From the NCBI RefSeq assembly GCF_030435805.1, contig NC_081295.1, forward strand, positions 156,211,001 to 156,275,000: a DNA stretch of 64,000 bases, written 5' to 3'. The translations under genes were made by a program, and so were the position numbers. Source of the DNA: Mustela lutreola. Taxonomy: Eukaryota; Chordata; Mammalia; Carnivora; Mustelidae. Under the pieces are notes generated by a model. The model worked only from the letters and a program-made list of their open reading frames with translations. It was not told the DNA's origin and ran no database searches. Shown in pieces: positions 48,213-63,527 of this stretch; the stretch's first letter is position 1; the number at the start of each line of letters is the position of its first letter.

Positions 48213-48246
48213 TATTATTTAACCCACTAAGCCACGCAGGCGCCCC
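48213..48246 (-). mobile_element. CAN-SINE head fragment
   Basis: Only 'tttaacccactaagccacgcaggcg'-type text, the complement of the SINE 5' end, remains. Confidence 0.75.
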
Positions 48247-48249
48247 TCA

Positions 48250-49380
48250 AAAAATATAGATATTATTAAGAGAGGTACCTTGGAATGTAGATTGGGTGGG
48301 AAGCAGGGCGGGGACTGCTGTTTACCCAAATACAGGTGAATATAATAATTTAAAAAAGGACATCTAGCCAGAATTTATTTTCAGTCCAAAAAGAAAGTTT
48401 TTACTGACGCTTCAGTTGCTAGAACGGCCCCCATAAGGATCTGTATAGATGAACATACATTAAATGGGAAAGATACCAGGAAGAGCAATGAAGGAAATAC
48501 AAACCATTTAGGGGAAAATCTAGAGGATCATCAATGCATCCTTAAATTATCAGGTAAAAGTGTGCTTCCTGGGAAATAGGATATTCTCAAAGTATCAGCG
48601 CAGAGCTATCTTGCTAATTGCAAAGCAAAAAACAAAACTTATGTCTCCACTGAAACTAGGGATCAAATTTGGCATCATTAACAATGGGAGAAATTAACAT
48701 TATGTGCTTCCTGATGAAGTCACAGGAAGTCCACAGCACACGATATTTTGTCAAAAAGGATTAGCTTGGATGTAATTTGCCCTGTTAGACAACTTCTAGC
48801 CTTGTTGCTTCATGTAGCTATTGCTGTGTAACAAGATACTAAAAAAATGTTAGTGGCTGTTTGATGGTTCTTCCAGAGAAGCAGGACACATATGGTAAAT
48901 CTCCTTCTCTTATCTCTCTGCCTCAGTCCCTCTCTATAGAGATCTCCCCGCTTCTGTCTCTATGTATTGATCAATCCATCTCATCACTTACCGATCTAAT
49001 TGGCTCATATGTAAAGTGGGCCAGCAAGCTGGAAACTCAGGCAGGATATCTATGTCACAGTCATGAAACAGAATTCCTTCTTCAGGAAGAAAAGATGTGA
49101 AATATTAAGAATTTAAAATGTTGGTTGAGTAAAATAAGATCTTGGAGATGTCAAAGTCAAAAATCCACTTAAGCGTCCTTGGCAGAAACTTGAGTATTTT
49201 GGAATACAGGGTACATGAAAGGTAGTGCAGGTACAGATACAAGGAAGGTAGTGCAAAACAGACATGAATATGTCCTGGAAAGAGACAGCGCCAGCTGGGA
49301 GCAGGCATAGAGGCATGTGATCAGAAATATTATAAAATCATAATGTAATTTTCTTTGCTAGGAGAATAATAGGTAGCCAA
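48250..49380. other. No gene; possible LTR-like relic at about 48870-49080
   Basis: 'ggttcttccagagaagcagg' and 'aattggctcatatgtaaag' resemble an old mammalian LTR-type repeat, at low confidence. The remainder is unassigned. Confidence 0.3.
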
Positions 49381-49384
49381 ATAA

Positions 49385-49505
49385 TGTGCTATTTTGTCTT
49401 AGATGAAACCTAGACTTGGAGAGGTTGAGTGACACGCCCAGGGTAACACACTGTTGGATTTCATCATGAATGAAGTCCCAAAGCTGAGCTCTGAACTGTT
49501 AGGCT
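49385..49505 (+). repeat. MIR-like SINE relic
   Basis: 'cttggagaggttgagtgacacg', 'cccagggtaacacactg' and 'agctgagctctgaactg' follow the MIR core. Confidence 0.65.
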
Positions 49506-49799
49506 CTAGTATATTTCCTACTCCATTTTGACAGTGAGGAGTACTTCAAAGAGAGTTTCTGATCTAGGGTAAAGAGAATAGTGTCGTGTAAGTTACCATA
49601 CTGGCTAGTTTCTAGCCATACTTCAGGATAACAGATCTGAGGAATGGAAAGCTGAAACACAGCGTCTCTTCGCTTAAAATGTGCTTTAGGAATATCTGAC
49701 CCCACACCAGAGAGAAGCCAGTTAGGTTCTTGTGATATGTCAGCACTATTAACAGTCAAAAAGAGGCAACGACATTCCTAAGGGGAAAGGAATTTGGGA

Positions 49800-49917
49800 C
49801 CAATGAGATCAGATGTCTATAATTCTCCATCATCATATCCCAGCATAAACCCTTCTGTTCAGAAGCCAGTGGAACCTTGGTGAATTCTACAGCCACATCC
49901 TTGAATGTCGCTGTTGC
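49800..49917 (-). pseudogene. Orphan KRAB A-box exon (KRAB zinc-finger gene relic)
   Basis: On minus, after a good acceptor (GATTTTTCAG), the frame reads ATFKDVAVEFTK..., then ASEQKGLCWDMMMENYRHLISL. This is a KRAB A box, the module that recruits TRIM28/KAP1 to silence chromatin. The usual exon is about 127 bases; this one is 118. Nine bases are missing in frame, which removes the conserved EEW core. The donor after ISL reads GTCCCA, a poor site. No zinc-finger exon lies downstream on minus within 5 kb. The exon is in the wrong position to serve ZNF322, whose fingers lie upstream on minus. I read it as a leftover of a dead KRAB zinc-finger gene; use as an alternative exon is the other option. 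Confidence 0.75.
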
Positions 49918-50324
49918 CTGAAAAATCAAACAAACCCAGAAATGCCTCACTGAGGGGTTACAAGCCCAGAAGTGAATGGAATGTAGAACAAAAGAAAGCA
50001 AAGCAAGATATAGTTATGACAGAATAAAATATTCTGTCAAGAAAGCCAAGTCTATTCATTCTTACTTTGTGTCTAATACGGTGTTTGAGTCTGTCTGAAG
50101 TACAAAAACAAAGAATACCAGTCCACAAGTGACAGGAAATTGTTCATGTGAAATAACTTCAAAATCATAAAGCACATGAAGAAATCGTGAACTTCTCTGC
50201 TACAGAGAAAAGGTACTGAGGGCATTCCAGGAAGGATGATGCCAGCGTATGCAGAAAGCGAGGGAAAGTTCACTTAACAGTTCTCCTCTTTAGATGGACA
50301 GTCCAAGCAGCTAGAGAGTCTCTA

Positions 50325-50495
50325 AAGCGTAGGGGTGTCAAGGCCCAACTCACTGGAATTCTGATTTAAATTGTCGAATGGAGGGCCAAACATCAGTGTT
50401 TTTTCTTGTTTGTTTGTTTGTTTGTTTTAGAAGCATGCTAGGTAATGCCAATGAGAAGTCACTAGTGAGAATCCTGCTTTTAAAGAAAAAAAAAA
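50325..50495. repeat. MER5-like hAT relic
   Basis: 'ggaattctgatttaaattg', 'gccaaacatcagtg', then 'ctaggtaatgccaatg' around a (tttg)n run match a worn MER5 body. Confidence 0.5.
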
Positions 50496-50686
50496 AAAAA
50501 AAAAAGCAGGACTCAAGTCGTACTAGATCCACTGGTGAGCTTGTTTGCTCAAACTAATCCAGAGACCGCAGTAGCAGAGTGAACAAAACATCATGCACAG
50601 GCTCAGATACTGATGCTGATTCTTTGTTCCGTTATTTATTGGCTGTGTGAATTCTCTTTGCAACATTTTTTTGTTTTTTGTTTTTT

Positions 50687-50886
50687 TTTAAAAGATTTTA
50701 TTTATTTATTTGACACAGAGAGAGAGATCACAAGTAGGCAAAGAGACAGGCAGAGAGAGAGGGGGAAAGAGGCTCCCTGCTGAGCAGAGAGCCCGATGCG
50801 GGGCTTGATGGGGGCTTAATGTGGGGCTTGATCCCAGGACCCTGGGATCATGACCTGATTTAACCCACTGAGCCACCCAGGCTCCC
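50687..50886 (-). mobile_element. CAN-SINE, antisense
   Basis: Full-length reverse copy with a small internal repetition ('gcggggcttgatggggg' then 'tgtggggcttgatccc') in the head region. Confidence 0.92.
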
Positions 50887-51068
50887 TTTAACTTTATTTA
50901 TTTGAGAGAGAGAGAGAGCACAAGTTGCTGCAGGGAGCGGCAGAGGCAGGGAGAGAAGCAGACTCTCCACTCGGCAGGGAGTCCGACAGGGGGCTGGATC
51001 CCAGGACCCCGGGACCCCTACCCCAGCCAGGAGCAGATGCTTCACCGACGGAACTCCTGGGGGCCCCT
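50887..51068 (-). mobile_element. Second CAN-SINE in tandem, antisense, different subtype
   Basis: Starts right after the previous copy with 'ttatttatttgagagagagag' and 'gcacaagttgctgcaggg', an unlike subtype, so this is a separate insertion rather than a duplication. Confidence 0.88.
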
Positions 51069-51069
51069 G

Positions 51070-53740
51070 CATCTCTTAGGAGCAGCTCTTTCTGAATGTT
51101 CTGCCCCAGGCCTTTGCTTACGTCTCTGTTTTGACTGGTGGTGTATGGATGAGAACATATTCTTTATATCCATTCCAAATCAAATCTTCCTCAGTACAGT
51201 GGTCTTACAGTTTCCCCAAACAAATGATCTCGGCATTTTCCAGGAACTTCCTTCCTACTCTGTATCTCCACTTTTTTCGAGTCACACTTCTTTCTCGGAA
51301 CCCCTGTTAGGGTAGAGGGAATGGGGTGGCTCACCCCTGTTTTTCTCAGGAACTTCGGTCTCCTTTCTGGCCCTCACGCACGATACACCCATCCCTAGCA
51401 CCACACCACTGATCATGCCTCCCACGCTGCCTGCAGCACCCGGAACCCGCACCTGTGATTCAAGACCCACTGCAACCTCCGTGTACAATATGGAGCTTTC
51501 CCTGCCCCCTCCAGCCTCTGCCTTCCCAAAACTCCTTTAACACTTACCTTGCCCACTTCATCACATACTTATATATACTTTAATATGTATGTATAAGCGC
51601 ACGTGGATGTGCGTGTACACAGAGACCCAAACGCTTCTGTAATGCTCGTGCAAGGGGACGAGGGCTTGGCCCAATGCACACTTTCTACTGCTGGCAGGGC
51701 CACGAACAGAGCCGTGCGTGTGACTAGCCCAGATGATGGATGGCCGCATGTAAGAGAAAGACAGTGAGGGGAAGACACCAGAAGAATGGTTAGCGTTCCT
51801 TTCAGATACTGCCTCTACCTCAAAGTATTCTATCTAGTTATCTACCAAAAAATAGAGCTCAAGTTCCAGTGCAGGAACTTGATTAGTCATTGGTTGATTG
51901 GCTGGTTACTGGCTAGTCACTACAGAGCCAGAATTGAGGAAGAATACCAATGTTTAGAAACTGAAAATAATAAATAAATCAAGGAACAGATAAATCTACT
52001 TATCCCAACTTACCCGGTCCTGGCTGTCATAACAGTATTCTTCTTCAAAAGCTAGAGCAATTCTTAGTGTCCCGGTAGGACAGGGCTAAGGGAATAAGAA
52101 AGGCATGACATAGCTTTCCCTGCTGAAACTTCCAGCCTTCAATCAGAAATGTACTCATTGGCTTGATACATATTTACTGAATGTCCTTCACGTGCCCTGG
52201 GCTCAGGCGACACCATGATGCATGGACAATTTTCCAGACTTCAAGGATCTTATGGTCTAGAAGAAAAACTACAAGAACTTGGGTGAGGAGAGAGCTGGGG
52301 ATGATGTAATACATGAGGTTCACATACACAGTATGGGCGTGTGGACTGATGTGTGTGTGTGTGTATACACGTATACACACATGTATTTTAACTAAGCCAT
52401 ATACAGGACCAGTATGTTGGTGAGTATGGAATTGGCTCAAGGCGGCCAGTCCTACCCTACACCTCCCCACTTTCCCTCTCCCACAGCTCACACCTTTCTC
52501 CCGAGGTCTTTGGAGCTGTCTTCTCATGGTCCCTTGTGTACTATCACTCCTGCTTTGTTCCCAAAAGGATGGATCCAAAAGTTCTCTAACTCTGGAAGCC
52601 GCAGGGTCTGTTTCTGCTTGTGCATTTCTGCTTTCTTTCCTGAGTCCGAATCTGTCTGGAGCAAATGGCTAAGTCTGTCCAGGACTGTAGCAAAAGCATT
52701 AAACCCACCGGTGGATGTGGTAACTGTGAGACGTTCTGTTTCAGGATATTCCAGCTAGATGGACTGTCTGCGGAGTAGTAGTCTGTGGGGTGGGGCTGGG
52801 TCGATGCTGTAAACTTTGGGGAAACTGAAAGTGAAGAAATCACAGAAGGTGAGGGGTAATGTATGTTAGGTACCAACTGATTTAATTCCATTCATTTTAC
52901 TGAGGACGATAGGGACCAAAAATGTCTTCCTCCCTCTCATGCGGCTTCTAAGTAGAAGAGCGAGTGTGAACTACCTGACTTCCTGATTCAATCTCAGTAT
53001 TCCTTGCACAACACGCCACGTTTCCAGAGTTGTTCCCCGAAGTCAGGCTACATGAGTATTAGGACTGTTTGCTGGGTTTACCCCAACCTCCTATCATAAT
53101 GGAGGAGAACGAGCCATTCGCTGCTATCTCTGCAGCATCTAAAATAATGTCTGGCATTCAGTAAATATTTGTGAAATGAAAGAAAAAGTTCTATCACCGT
53201 GATAGGTCACATTCAATCTGGTTAAAACCCTGCGCTTGAGGCAAACCCCTGATAAGATACTTTTAGGCCAATCGACTGCCTGCTCCTTTTTTCAAATGGG
53301 TGGTTGGCTCATTTCGGATGGTTCGCTACTACCAGACTGTAACGTTCTTTGAAGGAAATAACAGCACTTCTTGCGTAGTAAGTGCTTAACAATTGTCACT
53401 TCCTTTCCATCTCTCTTCTAAGGGAGGCTTCTTTCCCTGCAGCTGTTTAATTCCTAATTAACTTTACTAATACTTTACATCAATACTTTAACTCCCAAAC
53501 TCTCTAGTAGGATAGTGGATGACATGTGAAGAGAATTTCCACATAGAAACCTCACAAGAGATGTATTAGACAAACTACTCACTTCAAGCTCTAAGTTTAG
53601 CTATTCCGAGCAGAGAGGCTGAGAGGTTCTGGCCCTCCCGTGGGAACTCTGATCGAGAGTCATATAGTACATATCATTGTATGACCTGCCTTTCAGTTTT
53701 AACAATGTATCACATAGACCCCTTAGTGTTAGACATGTAC
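51070..53740. other. Long stretch without recognised gene
   Basis: A short (TG)n/(CA) run lies at about 52351-52381. Around 52165-52270 the text loosely resembles the L2-like family. No exon or RNA gene. Confidence 0.35.
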
Positions 53741-53747
53741 TTTTTTT

Positions 53748-53934
53748 CTTTTTTTTAAAAGATTTTATTTATTTATTTGACAGACAGAGATTACAAGTAG
53801 GCAGAGAGAGAGAGAGGAGGAAGCAGGCTCCCCACTGAGCAGAGAGCCCGATGCGGGGCTCGATTCCAGGACCCTGGGATCATGACCTGAGCAGAAGGCA
53901 GAGACTTTAACCCACTGAGCTACCCAGGCGCCCC
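53748..53934 (-). mobile_element. CAN-SINE with target-site duplication, antisense
   Basis: Full-length reverse copy flanked on both sides by agacatgtacttttt, an exact duplication. Confidence 0.95.
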
Positions 53935-54355
53935 TAGACATGTACTTTTTATGACTAACTGTGACAAGCACCCTTGTCTGTGTATTTTGTCACTCTGCTT
54001 ATTGCTTCCTAATGGTAAATTTCTTAAAATAATTTAAGATCAAATCCAAGAGGATGTGAGGGTTGAGGAAAACTAAGGGATAAATTCCTTGGACATCCAG
54101 GGTCGCTATAACTCTTGCATAGACAGAAGAAAAATGATGAACAACTAAGAAAAGATGATGGGTTTTAAATACTATAATCTAAAATATCAACAGTATCCCA
54201 TGCTCTATGCTATGGCTATGCTCCATGCTTTGCCCAACTCCAGTAAAATAGTTGTATTTTAAATGTTCTGTTCAGACTATTTTTTCCTGAATTTTAACAT
54301 TTAAATAATGAAATGATATGAAATACATAAATTAGAAAATGCAGATGTCCTCTAT

Positions 54356-54530
54356 TTTTAAAGATTTTATTTATTTATTTGTCAGAGAGGGAGAGTGAGA
54401 AAGCAAGCACAGGCAGGCAGAGGCAGAGGGAGAAGCAGGCTCCCCGCTGAGCAAGGAGGCCAATGTGGGACTCGATCCTCATGACCTGAGCAGAAGGCAG
54501 CTGCTTAACCAACTGAGCCACAGGAGTCCC
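54356..54530 (-). mobile_element. CAN-SINE, antisense (cacaggcaggcag subtype)
   Basis: Reverse copy with 'gcaagcacaggcaggcag' body, like the SINE at 22655. Ends 'gagccacaggagtccc'. Confidence 0.9.
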
Positions 54531-54713
54531 CTATTTTGTTACTCTTTATACAAATATATTTTGGGTATTTCATCAAATGGTATCACCTTAGTTTATTTAA
54601 AGAGAATATTTAACTTAGCATTTAAATTATTTCCAATTTTTTGTTATTTCATAAGCAATTTATATAATACATATTTATAGGATAAATATCCACATAGATA
54701 TAGAGACACAGAT

Positions 54714-54914
54714 TTTTTTTTTAAGATTTTATTTATTTATTTGACAGAGAGAGATCACAGTTAGGCAGAGAGGCAGGCAGAGAGAGAGAGAGAGAGAGAG
54801 GGAAGCAGGCTCCCTGCTGAGCAGAGAGCCCAATGTGGGACTCGATCTCAGGACCCTGAGATCATGACCTGAGCCAAAGGCAGCGGCTTAACCCACTGAG
54901 CCACCCAGGCGCCC
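54714..54914 (-). mobile_element. CAN-SINE with target-site duplication, antisense
   Basis: Full-length reverse copy with an expanded (ga)n run, flanked by agacacagattttt on both sides. Confidence 0.95.
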
Positions 54915-55144
54915 GAGACACAGATTTTTATCAGTATATTTATGGAAACATCTTTAATGTGAAATTACTGGGTTGAAGAATATATACACTAAATATATTT
55001 TTTTATATTTTTTATTTTTTATAAAGCTACTGTTCTCCTAGTTCCCAACCATTTCAGGCATTAAGTTTGTTACTCCAATAAGACTGTATATAAGTATATA
55101 AATATTTTATATTTATACTCATACTAGTAATGTATAAGAGTGTC

Positions 55145-55460
55145 AGTCTGTTCGTAGACTGGGAAGCTTATAAACAGCAGAAATTTATTTCTTACAATCT
55201 GGAGTCTTGGAAGTCCAAGATCAGGGTGCCAACATGGTAGAACTCTGGGAAAGGCTCTTTTCCTGGTTCTGTTTAAAGCAGCAGTCTTCTTGCTGTGTTC
55301 TCACATGGCCAAAGGGCCAAGAAGGCTCTAGAGTCTTTAATATAAGGACCCTGCTCGCCTCTAAAAGGTCATACCTCCAAATGCCATCACACTGGGGACT
55401 GGATTTGAAACCCAAAGAATTTTGGGGAGAGGCAAACACTCAATCTACAGCAGAATGCCG
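55145..55460 (+). mobile_element. MaLR/MLT1-type LTR (fossil)
   Basis: 'gcttataaacagcagaaattta', 'ggaagtccaagatcagggtgcc', and 'tctcacatggcc' to 'ttttggggagaggcaaacactc' follow an MLT1-type LTR in sense. Worn and solo. Confidence 0.65.
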
Positions 55461-55464
55461 AACT

Positions 55465-56840
55465 GCCACCAACGTGGCTATCATAGTTTTTTAAAATCTT
55501 TGCTAATATGAAGAATTACCAAAAGTTGGAAAATTCAAAATAACCAAAGTATTTTATATTACTTTGAATATTAATATGACCCTCTTTTCAAGTGTATATT
55601 GGCCAACTGTACTCCCTCAGTGAACTCCCTGCTCAAATCTCATCCCAGTTTTTTAAAGTTATGGATTTGTAGATGTTCTTCTATAGCATGAGTAAATACC
55701 GTTTTTTATGACATATGGTAAGCATACTTCCTTTATCTGGCTGATGGTGTAAGTATGTAACGTAAGTTTTTAGTTTTTATACCATCTAACATTGATAGGC
55801 CTATGAAGAAAGGCCTTCACAACAAAGGATTATTTTGTTAATTACCCTAAACCCCTACACTTTATTTTGGCACAATCATGATCTTATATTTTACATTAAG
55901 AAAATACTTAATTTTTCTAGTTAAACCTCTCCAGACTGTTTTTAGATTTGGTATGCTAGAAATTTAATGCTCTTTCCCCCAAATAAAGTATCCTTTCTCT
56001 GTGATTTAAATACCAGTTTGAAAATAAATCACTTCCTATATAAATCACTGATGTGTTTCCGGACTCCTTAGTCTATAGCCTTTGGAGGAAAAATAACTCT
56101 TCCTCTCTTTTAAGAACGGCAGTAAAATTTTCTGAGTAGACAGAGAAGCAAGCTAGGAAACCTATGAAGAGCAGCTCTGAGTGCTTATTTCTTGAGACAC
56201 ATATGTCTCTTTCAAGATTCGTTTTTGTTGCTCTGGGATTTTGCTTCTTTATGTCTTCTCTTTAGTTCCTACAGAAGCTGGAGGTTCAGACCTAAAGGAG
56301 CGAGCTCCCTTAAGCTTTCTCTCTAACTCTGAGGCTTACCTGTAACCCCCAGACAGGAGACAGACAACAGGTCAAAAGAAGGGACCTCCTCTCCCAGTAC
56401 TGACACACCCCTACTAGTACCCAAACACAGTCCCAATGTGATCTCTGAAGATGACAGATACTCAAATAAACTCAAATAGAAACATTAAGTTCGACATATG
56501 CCTCAGACATAAAATGAAACCTGCCAGAATCCGGCCTTGGAGCACAGCAGAGAAGGGGACTTGCTCTAGCCCTGATTCCATCATATGAACCTTGAAACTG
56601 TCTTTAATAAAGGCTTCGTTTCCTCGCCATCTGAGACACAGGGATAATCACTGTGATCCTGCCTTAAGTCACAGAGTTCCTGGGCATACTAAATGAGACA
56701 ATATATTATAAAAAGTATAGAAGATGTAATTTACTAGGCAAATATAAGGAATCACTGCAAAATACCAACAATAGGCTTTCAAAGCTTGAGATGGCTTTAA
56801 ATACTATACAGCAATACCGTCTCATAGAAGTACAATGCAA
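55465..56840. other. No recognisable gene
   Basis: AT-rich non-coding DNA; no exon, RNA gene or clear repeat. Confidence 0.35.
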
Positions 56841-56845
56841 GCCTC

Positions 56846-56984
56846 TGGGGCACCTGGCTGGCTCGCTCAGTCAGTTGAGTGTCCCTCTCTTGGTATCAGC
56901 TCAGGTCTTGATCTCACTGTCCTGGGTTCTGGCTGGTGTTGGGCTCCATGCTAGGCACAGAGCCAACTTAAGAACGTAAAAAAA
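56846..56984 (+). mobile_element. Older CAN-SINE, sense
   Basis: 'ggggcacctggctggctcgctcag' to 'tgggctccatgctaggcac' and an A-rich tail. 'aatgcaagc' flanks it at about 56836 and 57003. The subtype is older and diverged. Confidence 0.85.
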
Positions 56985-57269
56985 AAGAAAGAGAGAAATA
57001 TAATGCAAGCTTCATATGCAATTTTAAATGTTTTTAGTAACCACATAAAAAGAAAAATTGGGACAGGTGAAATTTGAGTAACATATTTAACACAATATAT
57101 CCAAAATATTATCATTTTAATATGCAGCTGATATAAATAATTAAGGAGATTTTACATTCTTTTTTTTATTAAGTCTTCTAAGTCCAGTGTGTATCTTACA
57201 GGTGTATCTCTACTTAGACTAAAATTTTAAGTATTCAGTAGCCACGTATGGCTAACTACCTTAATAGTG

Positions 57270-57400
57270 CAAATATGTGGTCTAATTTTATAGAGTGGAA
57301 AACTGAGGTTCAGAGGTATTATGGGATTTTCTTTAACGTCATCTGATTTTATTATGGTAGAGTTTGGTTTAGAGTTCCAACCCTTTAACCTACCTGTACT
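57270..57400 (+). repeat. MIR-like SINE relic
   Basis: 'atagagtggaaaactgaggttc' and 'agagttccaaccctttaacc' are the recognisable MIR parts. Confidence 0.5.
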
Positions 57401-57769
57401 TCATTTTTGCACTTAGTGTGGATTAAATCTTTTTCTCCCAAGTTTTATTTGCCTAATCTAACACCATTTCCTGAGTGAATGAATCATCCCTTCTGCACTA
57501 ATTTAAAACAACGCTTTTAAATATAGTAAATCCCTATATATAAAGTGCAGATCTGTTTCTGGACGTTGCATTTTGTTCTACCATCTTTGGAGGAACACCC
57601 TTTGGAGGGTGTGTGTAGTGAGTATCTGCCTGTGGTTTCCCATAGAATTTACAATGACAAAACAATGCATAACATTTTTTAAAGTTTATATACGAACACA
57701 GAACCCTGTAAAAGCTTATTTCGTATATGTGGGGTTCTCATTACAGGGGCTGCTGCCAGCTCGGGAGGC

Positions 57770-58260
57770 CTCCATTCCCCAGGACACAGGTGCGGACACA
57801 CACAGGAACCCATGCACATATAACTCAGCCCAAGACACAGATTCAGGGTGTAGGCGTGGAGGTGCCGGGGGAAGGCGGGCGCGAAAGGAGGAGACAGATC
57901 CGAAGGTCTCTGACTGCAGCGACAACAGAGAGCCTGTAACTTAACCACCACAGAACCTCCACGGACAGCCGGCGCGACCCCTTTTAGGGAGCACAGCAGC
58001 AGGGACGCGGCGTAGAGGCGCCACGCTTGCGTGAGGGCGTAGGGCGTGGCTAGAGGGCGCAGGGGCGTGGCTGTAGGCCGTGGGGCGTGGCTAGAGGGCG
58101 GTGTGTAGTCCGGGCCCAGAGCGCTGTTGAAGGGTGCGGGGCGGGGCTGGAGGGGCGTGGGGCGTGGCTAGAGGGCCTGGAGCCTGTTTGGAGGGCGTGG
58201 GGCCGGGCGGGAGGGAGGGGGCGCGGAGTTAGGAAAACAAATGTCCCGCACACGCGGGGG
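57770..58260. promoter_or_regulatory. Orphan CpG island with GGGCGTGGC boxes
   Basis: GC-rich, CpG-containing block between the KRAB relic (49.9 kb) and ZNF322 (63.5 kb). It lies upstream, in minus sense, of the KRAB exon and could be the promoter of that lost gene or of a non-coding transcript. This is inference from position only. No coding exon is visible at its edges. Confidence 0.55.
58038..58215 (+). repeat. Degenerate GC-box tandem repeats (GGGCGTGGC)
   Basis: GGGCGTGGC occurs exactly at 58042, 58063, 58083 and 58160, with 'ggctagagggc' following three of them and further variants (ggggcggggc, gggcgtgggg) between. The unit of about 20-40 bases is irregular. The word fits KLF/SP family binding sites. 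Confidence 0.8.
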
Positions 58261-58264
58261 AAAA

Positions 58265-59760
58265 AGCAGACTATGGTGGGTTGCTGAAGACGATAAAAAG
58301 AGGCAAGCAGCTGAGCTGCGAAGTGCACATCTTCTTGCACTTTGGTCCAAAGATGAGTGCTCTTGGAGAGCAGTAGAAAGCGGAGAGAAGGCAGATGGTA
58401 GCATGATAGGAAATGAACACTTAGAAATGGAAGCAGTATAGATTTTAAGCTGGTAAATTCTGGAAGGGGAAAAACTAGCAAATTAGGGACAACCTAAACT
58501 TTTTTTACACAGGGAACAAAAGGATATCCATACATATTGAACAAATGAGTTAAAAATCTCAAAGCAAGAAATGAATTTTAAGTTCTACAGACAAGACAAA
58601 TGGAAGAAGTTTCCAGAAGTTGTAGAATGTGCTTAGCATGCTAAAGGAATCAGAACATTTATTCCTCTGGAGAAGAAATGCAGGATAGACAAAAACATTC
58701 GTTTGGAAGTGGTCAGGAGGTCTCTGACTGCGAGAGATTTTTTTCAGGGTAGGTGATCCTGGGGCGCTGAGGGCTAAAGGAGGAAGGCTCCGGGTGTGGT
58801 TTTAGGCGGTAGAAGTGACAAGCCGCGAAGTGTTCCATTTAAGTCCCTTATCAGTGCCCTGCCCAGTCGGAAACAGTTGGTCTGGTTTAAACTGACCGTG
58901 TAGACCGTGAGGTCCCCTCGTCTCCCAAAGCAGCTCCAATGTCCTCCGCCCGCAAGACTGAGGCCCCCCATTTTAGAAGAGGAGCTGGATTCAGTGAGGA
59001 AGGTCCACTTAGAATTTCACACAAAAGACTTCTTTTCAGGTATACTACCGCAACACGCTGTGCCAGGAATTAAGGTATAGGAGGGGAGCAGAGATTATGA
59101 AAACGGGGTACAATAGATAAGGAACAGGAGCTACTCCGGGAGTCTCCCTTTTCCGCAAGACTCCAAGCATCACTTCTTCCGCCTTATCTGTCACTAGCGA
59201 TAGCGGAGCCCCTACTGCTGTTTCATCTGCCAGATGGAAGGATTTCCTCTGCAAGGTTAACAGCCTTCAGCTTCTGGCAGCCCTTTCTGAAGGGCTCTGC
59301 TTGGGTAGAGTGATGACACAGCTCACGTGTGGAGGATGAAACAAGCAAGCTTCAATTTCATTACTGGCTTTTTTGGTTTTGCTCAAGGTGTGAGGTAGAG
59401 AACTTTCAGGAAACAGCCTGGGCATATGTGTGGGCTGGGATGCCCCTTGGCTTTTCTACTTCCTCAGAGACACCACTTCTCTTTCAGTATGTGTAAGGGC
59501 TGTGACTATTTTCCCCAGGAATGTCTCTCAACACAGCCCACATAAACGTGGGGATGGAGCCTGGCCGTCGGGGGGCGGGGGGGGGGGGGGGGGGGACATG
59601 AAGGCTGCAGGCCTTGTTCCAGGCACACCAGCCTGCACGAAGGGCGGAAACAAAACAAAACCAAGTTGTGCCATTTTCCATTCCCCCTTTTCATCCCTCT
59701 TCTGATACATTTCTTTTAAAGCCACTTAAAACCCAGCGACCTCAGCAACCACTTAAAACT
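58265..59760. other. No recognisable gene; G19 homopolymer
   Basis: A run of 19 G occupies 59577-59595 after a shorter G tract. Frames across 58774-59254 have no domain. Confidence 0.4.
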
Positions 59761-59762
59761 CA

Positions 59763-59940
59763 GTGCCTTGGGTGGTCCAGTTGGTTAAAGCTGTTTGCCT
59801 TCAGCTCAGGTCATGATCCTGGGGTCCTGGTATGGAGCCCCACATCTGGCTCTCTGTGCTTCTCCCTCTCTCTCTGCTGCTCCCTATGCTTGCTCTGTCA
59901 AATAAATAAAATCTGAGGAAAAAAAAGAAAAGAAAAGAAA
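59763..59940 (+). mobile_element. CAN-SINE, sense
   Basis: 'tgccttgggtggtccagttgg' (diverged head) through 'gctcaggtcatgatcctgg' to 'aaataaataaaatctg' and an (aaaag)n tail. Confidence 0.9.
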
Positions 59941-60564
59941 AAGACCGGGAGAGACCTATTCTGGTTGGCAGAGCAAATGGAGTGGAAGTAAACTTGATAA
60001 TGGGAGGAGATTTGGAGCCACCATTCTGACCTTACCTCCCATGCTGGGACTCCAGCAGATAAGGTGGTAAGTTGCAGAACCCCAGCCATCTGTGGCTTCT
60101 AGTGAGAACTGTGAATTCGAAAATTTCCCGGATTTTGAAGATGAAGGTTACTCACACAAAAAACAGATGTTTTTGTTGTTACTGACTTTTAGCCCCAAAT
60201 ATCAGCAGTTCAGGCTATCACTCTCTCCTTGCTATTTTAGGTGATGCAGTGCGGGGGCTCCAAAAGGATCCAATATCCACAGCAGAGCACAGACAATATT
60301 CCTTCCAGGTTTCCATTTACTTCTCTGCCCTGGCATCAAAAACTCCTGGAATTCTAAAGACGTTCTAATGGCGATCACCTCTACTGGGCCTAAGGGTCAC
60401 ATGAACATCCACTTTGTTTCACTGAGGTATGACTGAAAAAGTGGAAGCAGAGTGTACACCATAATCATTTATGTATGCACTGTGAAAGGGTTCCTAGCTA
60501 TCTGCTTTATTCTCATGCAAGTGCAGGAGAAATGCTTGTTCTCAAGAGAGTGGAGACAAAAACG

Positions 60565-63527
<2,963 letters not shown>

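Noticed and set aside
48805-49085. Possible LTR-type repeat ('ggttcttccagagaagcagg')
   Set aside because: Only short resemblance to an old mammalian LTR; not enough for a family call, so kept only as a low-confidence note.
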